Assembly (NCBI GenBank): GCA_035578175.1
Contig: JAQMRL010000010.1
Span: 34,790,784-34,854,783, forward strand
DNA: 64,000 nt
Source of the DNA: Catonia carolina
Lineage: Eukaryota > Arthropoda > Insecta > Hemiptera > Achilidae
Direction: 5' to 3'
Below are positions 23,560 to 33,580 of this stretch, piece by piece. Numbering within the stretch: the stretch's first letter is position 1; each line of letters opens with the position of its first letter. A program made the position numbers and the translations under genes. The notes beneath the pieces were generated by a model that had not been told where the DNA came from, ran no database searches, and saw only the letters and a program-made list of their open reading frames with translations.

Positions 23560-23752
23560 GAAGTGAAGGTATCACTTGAAGAGTGAGAAAAAGATGTTCT
23601 TCATGATTCCTGGCATATTGATAAGCGGTTAGCCTATACTTTTTTACCTATGGAAAAAGGCAATGGTGAAACAATTCGATCCTTTCTTTACTTGGCAAAA
23701 CCTCAAATGATTTAAACCAATCTTTTGGTTGTTTTCCTAAACAACAAGAATT
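23560..23752 (+). mobile_element. Retroposon B, 5'-truncated and diverged
   Basis: It begins at GAATGAAGTGAAGG, keeps TTGATAAGCGG and CAAAACCTCAAATG, and ends CCTAAACAACAAG. It is the most diverged B copy in the window. Confidence 0.7.
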
Positions 23753-23879
23753 TACATTGCATCACAGTATAAAATTTAAAAAATATCATTTTTCACCTAC
23801 AGTAAGTAAAGAAATTAAATGAACCAGTTATAAGTGAATTTTTTGTCTTTAAAACCACTTGAATTCTGGCTATTTATCT

Positions 23880-23975
23880 GTTTAACAATAATGAAGATAA
23901 CAATGTTATCAATTTATCTGTTTATCAATTTATCAATTTATCTGTGTGATACAATTTATCTGTTTAACAATAATA
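23880..23975 (+). repeat. Short tandem repeat of a CAATTTATCTGTTTA-like unit
   Basis: Four to five imperfect units of ATTTATCTGTTTAACAAT or shorter forms. Confidence 0.7.
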
Positions 23976-24269
23976 AAGGGTTTTAAAAAGAAGAGATATC
24001 TTAGCACAAGCAGATCAAAAAATATATTCAATAAATATTTATTTGTTCAATAAACATATTCAAATTGAAGTATAATTTAATAAACAGTATTAAATCAATT
24101 CAATAGATGTTGAAAAGCTTCAAGAATCCTTAAAATATTTAAAGAAACAAGAAAGTAGTAGGTGAATATGGAATAAATTTGGAGTTAATTAAGTACAATA
24201 ACATGGTGTTGATTCCTTCACCTAATTATTATATGCAGGAAGATGTGTTCGATTCCTTAAGATTGTAAA

Positions 24270-25560
24270 ATGGCTAAAGTAATTTCCTTGTTCAAGAAAG
24301 ACAAAAGAAATGATGTGAACAAAACTGCATAGGGATAAGCCTGCTAAACATTGTAATTAGGGTCTATGCTAAAATTATAAATAATGCTTTGGAAAGTTTT
24401 TGGAGTACTTATATTGAAAGACCAAGCTGGTTTTTGGACTGGGAGATTTTCAATTGGCAATGTCTTCATACTCAAACAGATTATCTCAAAAAATTTAGGA
24501 TTTAATTTAGAAACACAACTGACATCTGTAGACTACGTGAAAGCTTTTGACAGGGTTAAGTGGATTAATTTATACGAGATAATTCCAAAAAGAGGTCTTC
24601 CAGAACATATTATCGATATCATTAAACCTTTATTTCATAATATATTTATTTGTATTATGGGATTACGATAAGAATTGTTTCCGGTAGTAAAATAAATGAC
24701 AATATTCCCACCAATCAGGGATTAAGGTAAGGTTGGCCAAACTCATCTACACTTTTCAACCACTATATCGATGAGATAAATGTCAGCTTTGGAAGTAAAA
24801 AAGTGTTGATATTGCTATTTACCTAGTTCTGCTGTGTGCATTCATAACATGCTATTTGCTGATCATCAGGAGGTGTTGTCACGTTAAATAAAGGGTGATA
24901 TACCGAAGGGTCTGTTTACAGTCCATAAGTCATGAGTTCAATACGGAAATTTGGTAAGGAGAATGAAAGTTATGTTAACTAAGTTAAATCATGTTGGCAA
25001 GGAACCCATTAGCAGTAAAAAAGTACTAGATAAGAGTTGTTGAACAAATATCTCACTTTAAATACCAAGGCTGTGATGTAACATTTATCATAGATGACGA
25101 TATTGGCACAAATTTGAATAAATTCCAGGCCATTTTTGTGGTACAGTAAAGAGATTTTTACAGAAGAAAAACGGGAACGAAGATAAAATTTTGTAATGTG
25201 AATGCCGTCCCAACTTTAATATATGGATCCGAAACATGTGTTCCGTTTGCAAGGGAAATTGTAGAATACAGGCTGCGGAAATAAGGTTTCTACGTTACGT
25301 GAAAGGCTGTAGCAGAGGAAACAGAATTCGTCACGTCGATATTTGACAAAATTAAACGTGAGAGCCATTAACTACCGACTATAGCAAAAAGAGGACTGGA
25401 AATAACATGTAGGAAGAATGGATCATGATACGCGCCTACGCGCAACTGTGGGGTACAGAACAAAAGGAAGACAATATTTGGGAAGACCAAGTTAAAGCTG
25501 GCAATGAATTTTTTGGGACTGGAACAGGCGGTACACCTGAACCGTGTAAGGAAAAATGTT
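24270..25560 (+). pseudogene. RTE-like LINE reverse transcriptase, long decayed copy
   Basis: Longest LINE body here. In order: ISLLNIVIRVYAKIINNAL near 24330; an open frame 24384-24671 with DQAGFWTGRFSIGNVF, then VDYVKAFDRVKW (usual form DYEKAFDRV); TNQGLR.GWPNSSTLFN near 24711; and MLFADHQE near 24849, where the catalytic FADD has become FADH. Then come HFKYQGCDV near 25052, ATVGI-type linkers, LRYVKGCSR near 25292, and a C-terminal LEQAVHLNRVRKN near 25520. Frameshifts and stops separate these blocks. The protein would have copied element RNA at a nicked target, but the lost Asp and broken frame make this copy inert. Confidence 0.85.
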
Positions 25561-25776
25561 AGTGTAGTGCCTCCATGGAATCTTTTTCCATGGAATTTTT
25601 TCATTATTGCGTGACTAAATGTCACAATATTCTCTAATTCTGTCATTATACTTGAAGTCTTTAGACTGATTATAAATATGTCTTGAATGAAACAATATAT
25701 CCCATTGGTGGGAATAAATGAAAGACGCTGGTGATTACCTTGTGTACCTGTTATAAATAAGTTTTAAACTCCCATA

Positions 25777-26035
25777 ATTTTTAACATATTAATTGTTGAT
25801 TGAATAAACATAATCAATCGATATCCGTTTCATAAATTCTTTAAAGACAATTAAGCCGGCAAGTAGGTGTTTTAACCAATGCAACTGAATCATATTGTTC
25901 CTATGACTTCCATAAACTTCATAAAATATTCCTTTCCGTTTTGTGATAGCATCAGAATAATACAGTACAGCGTATAATTTACGGGTAAAGCAAATATAAA
26001 TTAGTTCAGTAACCCTCAAATTGTATATCCTACCG
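25777..26035 (+). repeat. Left 260-bp direct repeat flanking transposase remnant
   Basis: Nearly identical to 26777-27041. Shared stretches include CATAATCAATCGATATCCG, TTGTTCCTATGACTTCCAT, GATAGCATCAGAATAATACA and CCTCAAATTGTATATCCTAC. An incidental 90-codon minus-strand frame covers it. Confidence 0.9.
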
Positions 26036-26776
26036 ATCAATTTTATGGTCTGATGAGACATTTTTCAAACTCAACGGACGTGTTAATCGGCATAACTGCG
26101 TGTACTGGTCGGATAAAAATTCTCAAATTGTAAATTCAAAAAAAGCTTATAGTGCCTGGTGTTATGGTAAGGAGAAGTATTTCGAGTACTGCACTGATAG
26201 GTCCTTATTTTTTGAGGGCAATATTAACTTGGAAAAATACTTGCAAATGCTGCAGGAAGTAGTATTTCCGGAACTTGAAAACATTCCTGTTTATAATATC
26301 CAATCGCTCATCTGGCAACAAGTTGGCCCCCTAACACATTTTGGTATCGAATTTCGTGAGCTTTTAAATGCCAAAGTTGATGAATGGATTGGTCATCGTG
26401 GCACAAACGAATGGCCTGCGCGCTCACCAGACTTAAAGCCATGTGATTTTTCACTGAGGGGCATTGTATAGTAATTAGTGTATTCTTCCAAGCCACAAAA
26501 CCTGCACGAACCAAAAATATCAATTGAAATTGCATTTGACTATGACGATAAAATGTTACTGTTGAAAATTTGTGAATCAGTTTTAAGTCGCTGTATAAAG
26601 TGTAAAAGAGAATTATGGTGGACATTTTTAACACCTGCTGTAACATTTTCAAGGTAACATAATTATATGTACAGTTCATATAATAAATTTGTTTTTTGTC
26701 TATAGGTTTCTTATTCCATTAACCTTTCTTCCGATTTCGTAAATATTGGGGAACCGACATATGGGCCACCCTGTAG
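26036..26776 (+). pseudogene. Tc1/mariner-like (DDE) transposase, 5'-truncated
   Basis: The catalytic half begins ILWSDETFFKLNGRVNRHNC (first catalytic Asp at 26052-26054). The open frame at 26100-26471 continues CVYWSDKN, SLFFEGNINLEKYLQML, WQQVGPLTHFG, RWIG-like EWIGHRG and EWPARSPDLKPCDF. After two stops at 26469-26474 comes LVYSSKPQNLHEPKISIEIA and the C-terminus. In this family the second Asp sits in WQQDGAPPH; here it is Val at 26322-26324. It ends near GGGCCACCCTGTAGA (26763-26777), typical of these element ends. The DNA-binding half is absent and the gene is dead. Confidence 0.85.
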
Positions 26777-27041
26777 ATTTTTAACTTCTTTACATATTAA
26801 TTTTTTATTCAATAAACATAATCAATCGATATCCGTTTGATAAATTCGTTAAACACAATTAAGCCGACAAGTAGGTTTTTTAACCAATGCAACTAAATCA
26901 AATTGTTCCTATGACTTCCATAAATTTCCTAATATTCCCTTCCGTTTTGTGATAGCATCAGAATAATACAGTACAGCGTATAATTTATGGGTAAAGCAAA
27001 TACGAATTAGTTCAGTAACCCTCAAATTGTATATCCTACCG
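26777..27041 (+). repeat. Right 265-bp direct repeat flanking transposase remnant
   Basis: Direct counterpart of 25777-26035, with scattered substitutions and a few small indels. Confidence 0.9.
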
Positions 27042-27386
27042 TTTTGTTGTTATATAATTTGTCCCTTACAGCATGCAATATTATTCTCAGACATGGCCAG
27101 AATCTGGTTATTAAAACTGAATGAAATGCAGCACGTTATACAAAACTTACTGCTAAGGAAGTCATATTTGCAAGTTCATTATCACGCCCTGCCAGTCATT
27201 ATATATTTATTTAACTGTTGTTGAAAGCATACCCATCCATCCCTTAGGGTGAGGGTCAGTTAACAATACATTCACCCCTAACTCTACTACTCTCTTCTTT
27301 ACCCTTTACCGAGGTGTAAACAGCCCTAGGAAAGTCACTCTGATGGTAATAGTACACCCCCTTCCAAACTACCACCTACTGTGTAC
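27042..27386. other. Unassigned spacer
   Basis: Nothing recognised. Confidence 0.4.

Positions 27387-27434
<48 letters not shown>
27387..27434. repeat. (TA)n microsatellite
   Basis: About 22 TA units with one G interruption. Frames across it are artefacts. Confidence 0.95.
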
Positions 27435-27844
27435 CAGAGTGGCAACTTGCAAATTCTCATTAACAAAAACCATCCACCCGTGCAACCACATCTCTCCAAC
27501 CACCGTCATTTCTTCTTTATCCATCCAATACAAATACCCTACTTCAATCTTCTAACGCTTTGATGATTTTAAATCAGAGATTTTCAAATATGATTTGCAT
27601 TATTTTCATTATTGCAATTTATTGGATTTTGTTATTATATTTCCAGTTACGCAAACAAAAAGCAAACAAGAGAATGGCTTTTTTATTTAAAACGAAATAT
27701 TAGTTAGTAATTTCCCCTTATATTACATCCATATCCTTTTATAATAAAGAAACTTTAAGTCTTTTTCGTGTCACAATCTACAATAATTTCTCCATCAGAT
27801 TGCGTCATTAGAACAAACAAATGCAAACAATTTTTTTAAAGGCT
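27435..27844. other. Unassigned spacer
   Basis: AT-rich with a modest CT bias at 27450-27550; nothing recognised. Confidence 0.4.
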
Positions 27845-27850
27845 TTGTTT

Positions 27851-27950
27851 AGAACAGAGGGTTCTTAACCTGGGGGGGGGCGTAGAAGAATTTCAAGGGA
27901 GGCGTGAATGTATTTAAAAATAAATAAATGAAAAAGTAAAACTATAATTA
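27851..27950 (+). mobile_element. hAT-like terminal fragment
   Basis: GAGGGTTCTTAACCTGGGGG near 27857 followed by GGCGTAGAAGAATTTCAAGG is the style of Charlie-like hAT 5' ends (CAG.GGTTCTTAACC). No opposite terminus was found nearby, so it is a fragment. Confidence 0.5.
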
Positions 27951-28154
27951 ATTCAGTTTTGTACTCGCATGCATATTTTCAAAATTATCGTACTTTTTGT
28001 ACATTTTACTTTAGCAGAGTCTAGCACTCGATTGTTGCAATAACAGGGTAATTGTCCTACTCTGCCAACACTGTGATCATGCTTCTGTTTGCACCACCAT
28101 CAACTTCGACCGGCAAAGACATAAATGTGAACTAAAAAAATAATAAATAAAAAT

Positions 28155-28404
28155 TGTTGGGCGCCAGCTGTCAGCAGAGCATGAGAAAAATAAATAAAAA
28201 CTAGAATTCCTTTCGTTAAACTAAATATTTAATGAATAATAAACTACTAACTAAATTAAATTACTACTAACAAAATTATCTTAAAAGTACCCTAACCTAA
28301 AGCCTAGCCTTTCTTAGTTTGCTCCTACTGTCAACAAAATAGCGACGTCACTGAGCATGCGCATTATATAAAAACGTGTACACGCTGATTAAAAATTAAC
28401 AACA
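28155..28404 (+). mobile_element. Solo LTR (about 250 bp) with 4-bp target duplication
   Basis: It begins TGTTGGGCGCCAG and ends TTAACAACA. The outer five bases are perfect inverted repeats (TGTTG/CAACA). AAAT lies directly on both sides (28151-28154 and 28405-28408). Inside is a promoter-like cluster: GACGTCAC at 28344, GCATGCGC at 28355 and TATATAAAA at 28365-28373. No internal retrotransposon sequence and no second LTR lie nearby, so it is best explained as a solo LTR left by recombination. Gypsy-type is a guess from the 4-bp duplication. Confidence 0.75.
28340..28375 (+). promoter_or_regulatory. LTR core-promoter-like cluster (CRE, NRF1-like, TATA)
   Basis: GACGTCAC, GCATGCGC and TATATAAAA lie within 30 bases in the plus orientation of the solo LTR, where its U3 promoter would be expected. 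Confidence 0.5.
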
Positions 28405-28654
28405 AAATACTTTCAAAAGTATTTTTATAAATGAAATTGTTAGGCCTACATCATATCATGACAAATGTTTGAAGTACTTTAAGTACTTATAATTTAAACA
28501 TAGTTAACTTAATAGGAATGCGACATCCATAAAGTCGCGAACTCTAGCATCCATCCTGTAGTAGCTGGCTTTGATTTGTTTACAGTAAAAGAAATTAAAA
28601 ACCCTTAATAAATATACGAATGAATTTACCTCGAGTTAAATGTGTCCCCTTTCT
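28405..28654. other. Unassigned spacer
   Basis: AT-rich; TAGGCCTA palindrome at 28441-28448. Confidence 0.4.
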
Positions 28655-29310
28655 TCTTCTTCTCTTTGTTCTCCTGGTCACTTCTCGTTCTCCTAGTTTC
28701 TTCTTTAAATTCTTACCCTTCTTAAATAACTGTTTCACTCTTAAGTCCCAAGGGAACTAAATGTAAATTTCTTGGGCCTGAACCAGGAAACCTCTGGTTG
28801 ATAAGCCTCCCTCTCCCACCAACCTTTCAGTCAACCTGGAGGGCCAACGGGAAGGAGACTACCCCAATGATTTGGGGTTTGAGCTACTGGTTTGATGCAG
28901 TTCTCCAAGCTGTTCTATCTTATGCAAATCATTTCATATCTACGAACCTGCAACACCCTACATCTTTTGTAATTTGCTTTAAATATTCTAACCTTTGCCT
29001 CTCCCTACAAATCACTCCCTTAATATTACCCTCTATTATTGTTAGAACAATATCTGGATGTCTTAAAATATACCCACTAGCCTATTCCTTTTTTTGGTAA
29101 CATGTTTCCATATACTTCTTCTTTTATCCACTCCTCTAAGGACCTCTAAATTACTTATTTTGTCCACCCACCTAATATTTAACATTTTTCTACACATATA
29201 AAAACACATTTCAAAAGCTTCTATCCTCTGACTTTCTACCGCCCCTATTACCCACGTGTTACTCCCGTATAAAGCTACACTCCAAACATAGTATTTTAAA
29301 AATATCATAT
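28655..29310 (-). pseudogene. RTE-like LINE C-terminus and 3' UTR
   Basis: The minus-strand frame 29063-29308 reads YVWSVALYGSNTWVIGAVES, then RIEAFEMCFYMCRKML and WVDKISNLEVLRGV, the same family as 4.45-4.82 kb. Further down are ITKDVGCCRFVDMK, a stop, DRTAWRTASNQ and a 3' UTR reaching a GAA-rich tail (plus-strand TTCTTCTTCTTC near 28654). This copy keeps the WRTASNQ ending lost from the nested copy. Small duplications and stops break it. Confidence 0.85.
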
Positions 29311-29477
29311 ATATTAACGATTTAGTTCAATATTGAGTTCAAATTTGGTAATCTGCTAAACCTATACATACAAAAGGTATACGAAATAAGATTTTACATG
29401 TAATTAAACAATGCCCATTTGATGTTACAAACCTAATTCTACATAAAACCATACGAATATCATCCATAATTTTAACG

Positions 29478-29567
29478 TCATGAAAACTCGATTGAAAAAA
29501 ATCGATATGAAAACAATACAGTCTTTTCCTGTATATATTCATACAGGGCTAAAGAAAATGAAAATAT
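29478..29567 (+). mobile_element. Element A copy 8, 3'-end fragment
   Basis: TCATGAAAACTCGATTG, ATCGATATGAAAACAATAC and a hairpin-like CCTGTATATATTCATACAGG end, followed by decayed GAAAATG. Confidence 0.75.
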
Positions 29568-30407
29568 TACATATATTTTAAATCCAATAGATTATTATTG
29601 TACTTATGAAACGCTGTAAATTATTATTTTTTAAATATAATGATATGCCTGTATTGGTAATTAAATCAAGCTCTTTAAAATATCATATTGAAAGGGCGAT
29701 TCGCCAAAGGCTGTTATTGGAGGCCTTTAGTTAATTATAACAATATTATTATTTACGTCATCTATTACAAAAGTCCCTCAAATAATGAAATTTTATAAAT
29801 TATAGATACACCAACACTTTTTTTTATAAAACAATATTTTGTTTTAATTTATTTGTAAACAAATACATACATTGTTCCTTTTGTTTTTTTCCAAATATAC
29901 ATACAATTACAAACCACTAAAACGTAAAATACTTGAGGGTATTTGTTTACAAAAATACCTTTGTTTCTTTTTCAGCATAAATTATGTTTTTGTTTAAACG
30001 ACTCTTAAAATATTCATGAACGAATAATCAGGAAAAAATTTATTTTTAGTAAAAATATTTGAGTATTCAATTTAAATTGGGGTTGATAACATAATGTATG
30101 TTTTTAATTATACAGTATAAATAATCTATAATAATTGTAATAATAATAACATTGATTTATTTTCCAAAATGTTTACGTTAGCCTGTAGCCTATGCATGTA
30201 GCCTATGCATCTACCCAAACCTAATATTTTTGACAATTACGGTAGCTTACATTATCTAGAAATTATACATCTGCATTAATTAAATTATTTAAAGGTTTGG
30301 TCCAACTATTTATGCCTTCTGATATAAACCCACTATAAAAGTTTCTGTTCATCGTTGGATAATTCTGTCAAATTTCAAGCCATTCTTAAGAAAACCAAAA
30401 TAAAAAA
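29568..30407. other. AT-rich unassigned region
   Basis: A short direct duplication CTATGCATGTAGCCTATGCA near 30188; otherwise nothing recognised. Confidence 0.4.
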
Positions 30408-31390
30408 TCTGGGGTGAAACACTCACACAACTTTCTCTTGCCAATGCAAATAATGAACAATGTAACCTAATATTAGTAATAAAACATTAGAAATAAACAA
30501 AAAACTGACCTCAAGAAACATAAACTAATGTTAATGAGTGAAAGACGAAAAATGAAAATCAACCTCAGTTTGGCTTAAAATACGGAAAATAACTCTTTCA
30601 CGCTTAACTAGGCTCTGTAGAGAAAAATGCTCTAAATAAAAGTTATAGATCTTTTAATTTTCTATAAATTTGATTACACACATTTTTGTCGTAAAATTCT
30701 AAGGCTGAAATCTTTAAAAAATCGATTATTTTCACGTTTTCGTGAGAAAAAACAGAAAATCACTAATTACCGCTAAACTAAGCATTATACAAAAAATGTT
30801 CAAAATAAAAGTTGTAGGATTTTAAATTCTCTACAACTATATACATTCTACAATTGAATACATTTTTACGCTAAAATGCATATTAAAATCGCAATCTTAA
30901 AAACACAATTTTTTTACAAAAAAACAACCTCTCCAAGAATTTCAGCACACATGGTGCCTACCCTATCTTCTAGAGCATAAAAAATTTACTTAATGAAGCG
31001 GATTTGAAAAAAATCGTAGGACCCGTTTTTGAGAAAATCGCAACAAAGTGAAAAATGATACGAATAAACTACTACTTCCGGTTGACCGATTTTGATTTAA
31101 TCTTCGTGTCGAGTCCGGTAGTACTATCTAACTTAACTTTTAAGTTTCAAGTTCGTACGATGTTCCGTTCTCGAGATATTCTGTTTACACACACGTACAC
31201 ACACACACACACGCGCGCCCCCACACACAGAGAGAGAGAGAGGGAGAGAGAGAGGCCAATCGCTAAAAACATGTTTTTTGGGTTCAGGGGGCCTGAAAAC
31301 GTGTAGATCCGGTGAAAACTCGATTTCGAAAAATCGACATGAAAACAATATTTTCTTTCCTATATATTCATATAGGCAAGAGAAAGTAAA
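30408..31390 (+). mobile_element. Element A copy 9, best full-length copy (about 983 bp)
   Basis: Runs from TCTGGGGTGAAACACTC (preceded by A) to GAGAAAGTAAA (followed by T). It has CTTTCTCTTGCC near 30430 and its complement GGCAAGAGAAAG at 31375-31386. Between them are two CTAAACTA-centred repeats (near 30606 and 30773), GGTGCCTACCCTATCTTCTA near 30953, CCGGTTGACCGATTTTGAT near 31078, and a CA/GA microsatellite at 31188-31254. A 3' hairpin CCTATAT-ATTC-ATATAGG lies at 31359-31376. Frames inside (31055-31306 and 31133-31348) are not conserved in other copies. Confidence 0.9.
31188..31254. repeat. Compound (CA)n-(GA)n microsatellite
   Basis: CA repeats pass through GCGCGC into GA repeats, at the microsatellite site of element A. 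Confidence 0.95.
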
Positions 31391-31989
31391 TTTTTTTTAT
31401 TCCAAATAACAAAAGAAAAAGTTCTTATATAAACACAACGCAACAAAACATTCCGAAAGATGAAATTCCTAATTTAAACATCAAAATATTTTGCTCTTTT
31501 TATACCTCAAGCAATGAGTGAATGAATAGTATTCTTTTATACACAACTCAATGACGCAATCAATTCTTTAAACATGACATTTAGATGTTGTTATTTTTAT
31601 ACCCGCACAAAAGAACTTAACTCTTTCATCAACTCTACGGTTTCCCTTTTTGTCAAAAATATTTTTATCTTGAATTTTGTCAAAATAATACAACCCACAC
31701 AAATTCAAAACGTATAACATTCTTTGTAGAGAGGACAAAATAATATTCTTCTTTCTATTCCTACTTCCTTCTAATCATTAGTAAATGTCATCCTAAAGAT
31801 ATTTATTATTCGCAGCTTACTATTCACCCAGCGGTTTGTAATTATATGAACAGAAGCAAATTGTTCAAGAAATACCATACAATAGAAGTTATTTCTTCAT
31901 AAACTTATAAGTTTATTTTATGTTTTCGGATAAACAAAAATAAACTAATTTTTTGACTTTAAGATAATTATACTTGGAAGTAAATAAGT
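31391..31989. other. Unassigned AT-rich region
   Basis: No recognised gene or family. Confidence 0.4.
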
Positions 31990-32320
31990 ACTTACGTAGA
32001 ATTTGTAAAATTTCTAGGACGAAGCGAGTTATGAATGTAGAAATAAGAGAGATCATAAGGAAATAGAAACACGATAATACCCGAAGATGGGTAAAAACGT
32101 CAGAAGTGGTTTGGCCATGCACAAAATATGAAGAATAAAAGATGGCCTAAAAAATAAAAATAAATTGGAATCCTTCAGGATGCCAAGAAGATAGGCCTCC
32201 GAATCATGTTGTGGTTAAGTGTGGCGTGACATGTACGCTAGGCATATTTTGAGTGAAGAGATTAGGTGATAGAAGGGAATGGTACATAGGATGCGAACGA
32301 CGGCCAGAGCTGTAACAAAA
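31990..32320 (+). pseudogene. LINE reverse-transcriptase C-terminal fragment
   Basis: Broken frames give KWFGHAQN near 32105 (usual WFGHVQRM), a lysine-rich linker, and RLGDRREWYIG near 32262 (usual DR..WR). The layout WFGH, then R..P, then DR.EW matches endonuclease-RT C-termini. The interval is full of stops. Confidence 0.5.
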
Positions 32321-32685
32321 GCTTCCAAAAATTTGTATTTTTTCTTCCTGTACAGTGTATTGCAATAAAAAAATGGTGACGATGATACAAATTATAACAT
32401 GCACGACAGGAAGCAGATCGCCCATCGATGGGCGATTACCTTTATTTTAATGATCTGAACTTTTAAGGCAGTAACAAATCTGTTCCAAGCTTTCTTTGGC
32501 ATTGTGAGAGGGTTTTCTTGTATATTATAATTGAGCTAAACGTCCCGATTAGTTCGATTTTTTCTTGCTAATTTTCTGTGGTAACATCGATAGTATTGTT
32601 TTAATGTTTGGAATACGTAAGGAACTTGTAGTTCACAGTGGAAAGCCCCGTTTCGTATGTACCGAGGGTCCGTTATAATTCAAAA
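32321..32685. other. Unassigned spacer
   Basis: Contains a short GCCCATCGATGGGC palindrome near 32420; nothing else recognised. Confidence 0.4.
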
Positions 32686-32687
32686 TA

Positions 32688-33125
32688 CAGTAATACCTCG
32701 CATAACGCTTCCCCGTTTAACACTGATTCGTTATAACATTTTTATAAAGCCTTTAAGGTCATCAGAGGTTTGTGAAGAGATGCGTTGTAGTACCCGGCAC
32801 ATTCTTTAATGTGTAACGTAGGCTACTGTGTCCTGTATTTTCAATGTATACTTTGACACGCTGTATTTAATTTGTTGTTTATATTATACGTACTTATAAA
32901 TAAATATTTGAACCCCATAAATAAAAAAGTATATAAACAAAAAACAAAAAATACCAAAAATAAAACAACAAACAATCAGTAAACATAAATGTATTGTAGT
33001 AGGCCTACTATGTACTGTGCAGTACGAGCGTTGTACGGAACCCTAATCGCTAGACCCCGTACAGTGTTGTTTCGTTTAGCGCTCGATGGCTGCGGAACAC
33101 TCAAGCACTAAACGGGGTACTACTG
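32688..33125. mobile_element. Pogo/Tigger-like MITE with TA target duplication
   Basis: The left end CAGTAATACCTCGCATAACG and right end CGGGGTACTACTG are inverted repeats (CAGTARTACCYCG). TA flanks both ends (32686-32687 and 33126-33127). A second related pair, CCCCGTTTAACAC and AGCACTAAACGGGG, lies just inside. The body of about 438 bp encodes no transposase. The terminal style and TA duplication fit non-autonomous pogo/Tigger elements. Confidence 0.8.
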
Positions 33126-33424
33126 TACTCTGGATTGGCAGGACGGTTTTTTGTTTAATTGATCCGTAAATGTATGAGCTATAATTTATTTATGCTATCA
33201 AAAGATGGTGTAAAATTGATATTCATATTATTAAACTTTAATTCACAACTTAGTAATAACATAAGCGGTCCACTATGTTTACCCAGAAAATTAGTGAAAC
33301 CCGATTTTATTAGAGTAGTGATACTTATTAGAAAAATACAATTGTACGATTAGAATCCAGGTAAGATTAGAATAAATAACGTATTCGAAATTACTCAGAC
33401 TAAATATACAATGTTTTTTTTTTG
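33126..33424. other. Unassigned spacer
   Basis: A 64-codon frame at 33159-33353 has no recognisable similarity and the composition of random AT-rich DNA. Confidence 0.4.
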
Positions 33425-33580
33425 TGAGATGATGCTTACTTAAGCCTTAGTTTGTGCGTAGATAATTGTGTGAGGTGATATAATATGGATGAAAAAATGC
33501 CAGACGTGATCGTATCAAACTCGGAACTCCTGTCATAGAAGTCAGTTACGCTGACCACTACACCAACAGCAGGTCGTTTA
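33425..33580 (-). mobile_element. SINE E, diverged copy
   Basis: TTAGTTTGTGCGTA near 33448, GATGAAAAAATGCCAGACGTGA near 33488 and CTGACCACTACACCA near 33550 match the better copy at 48.6-48.77 kb. The B box is decayed; the A-box complement is readable. Confidence 0.7.

Noticed and set aside
28148..28170. Primer-binding site on the minus strand (TGGCGCCCAAC)
   Set aside because: The same bases form the start of a plus-strand LTR with matching ends and target duplication, which explains them better.
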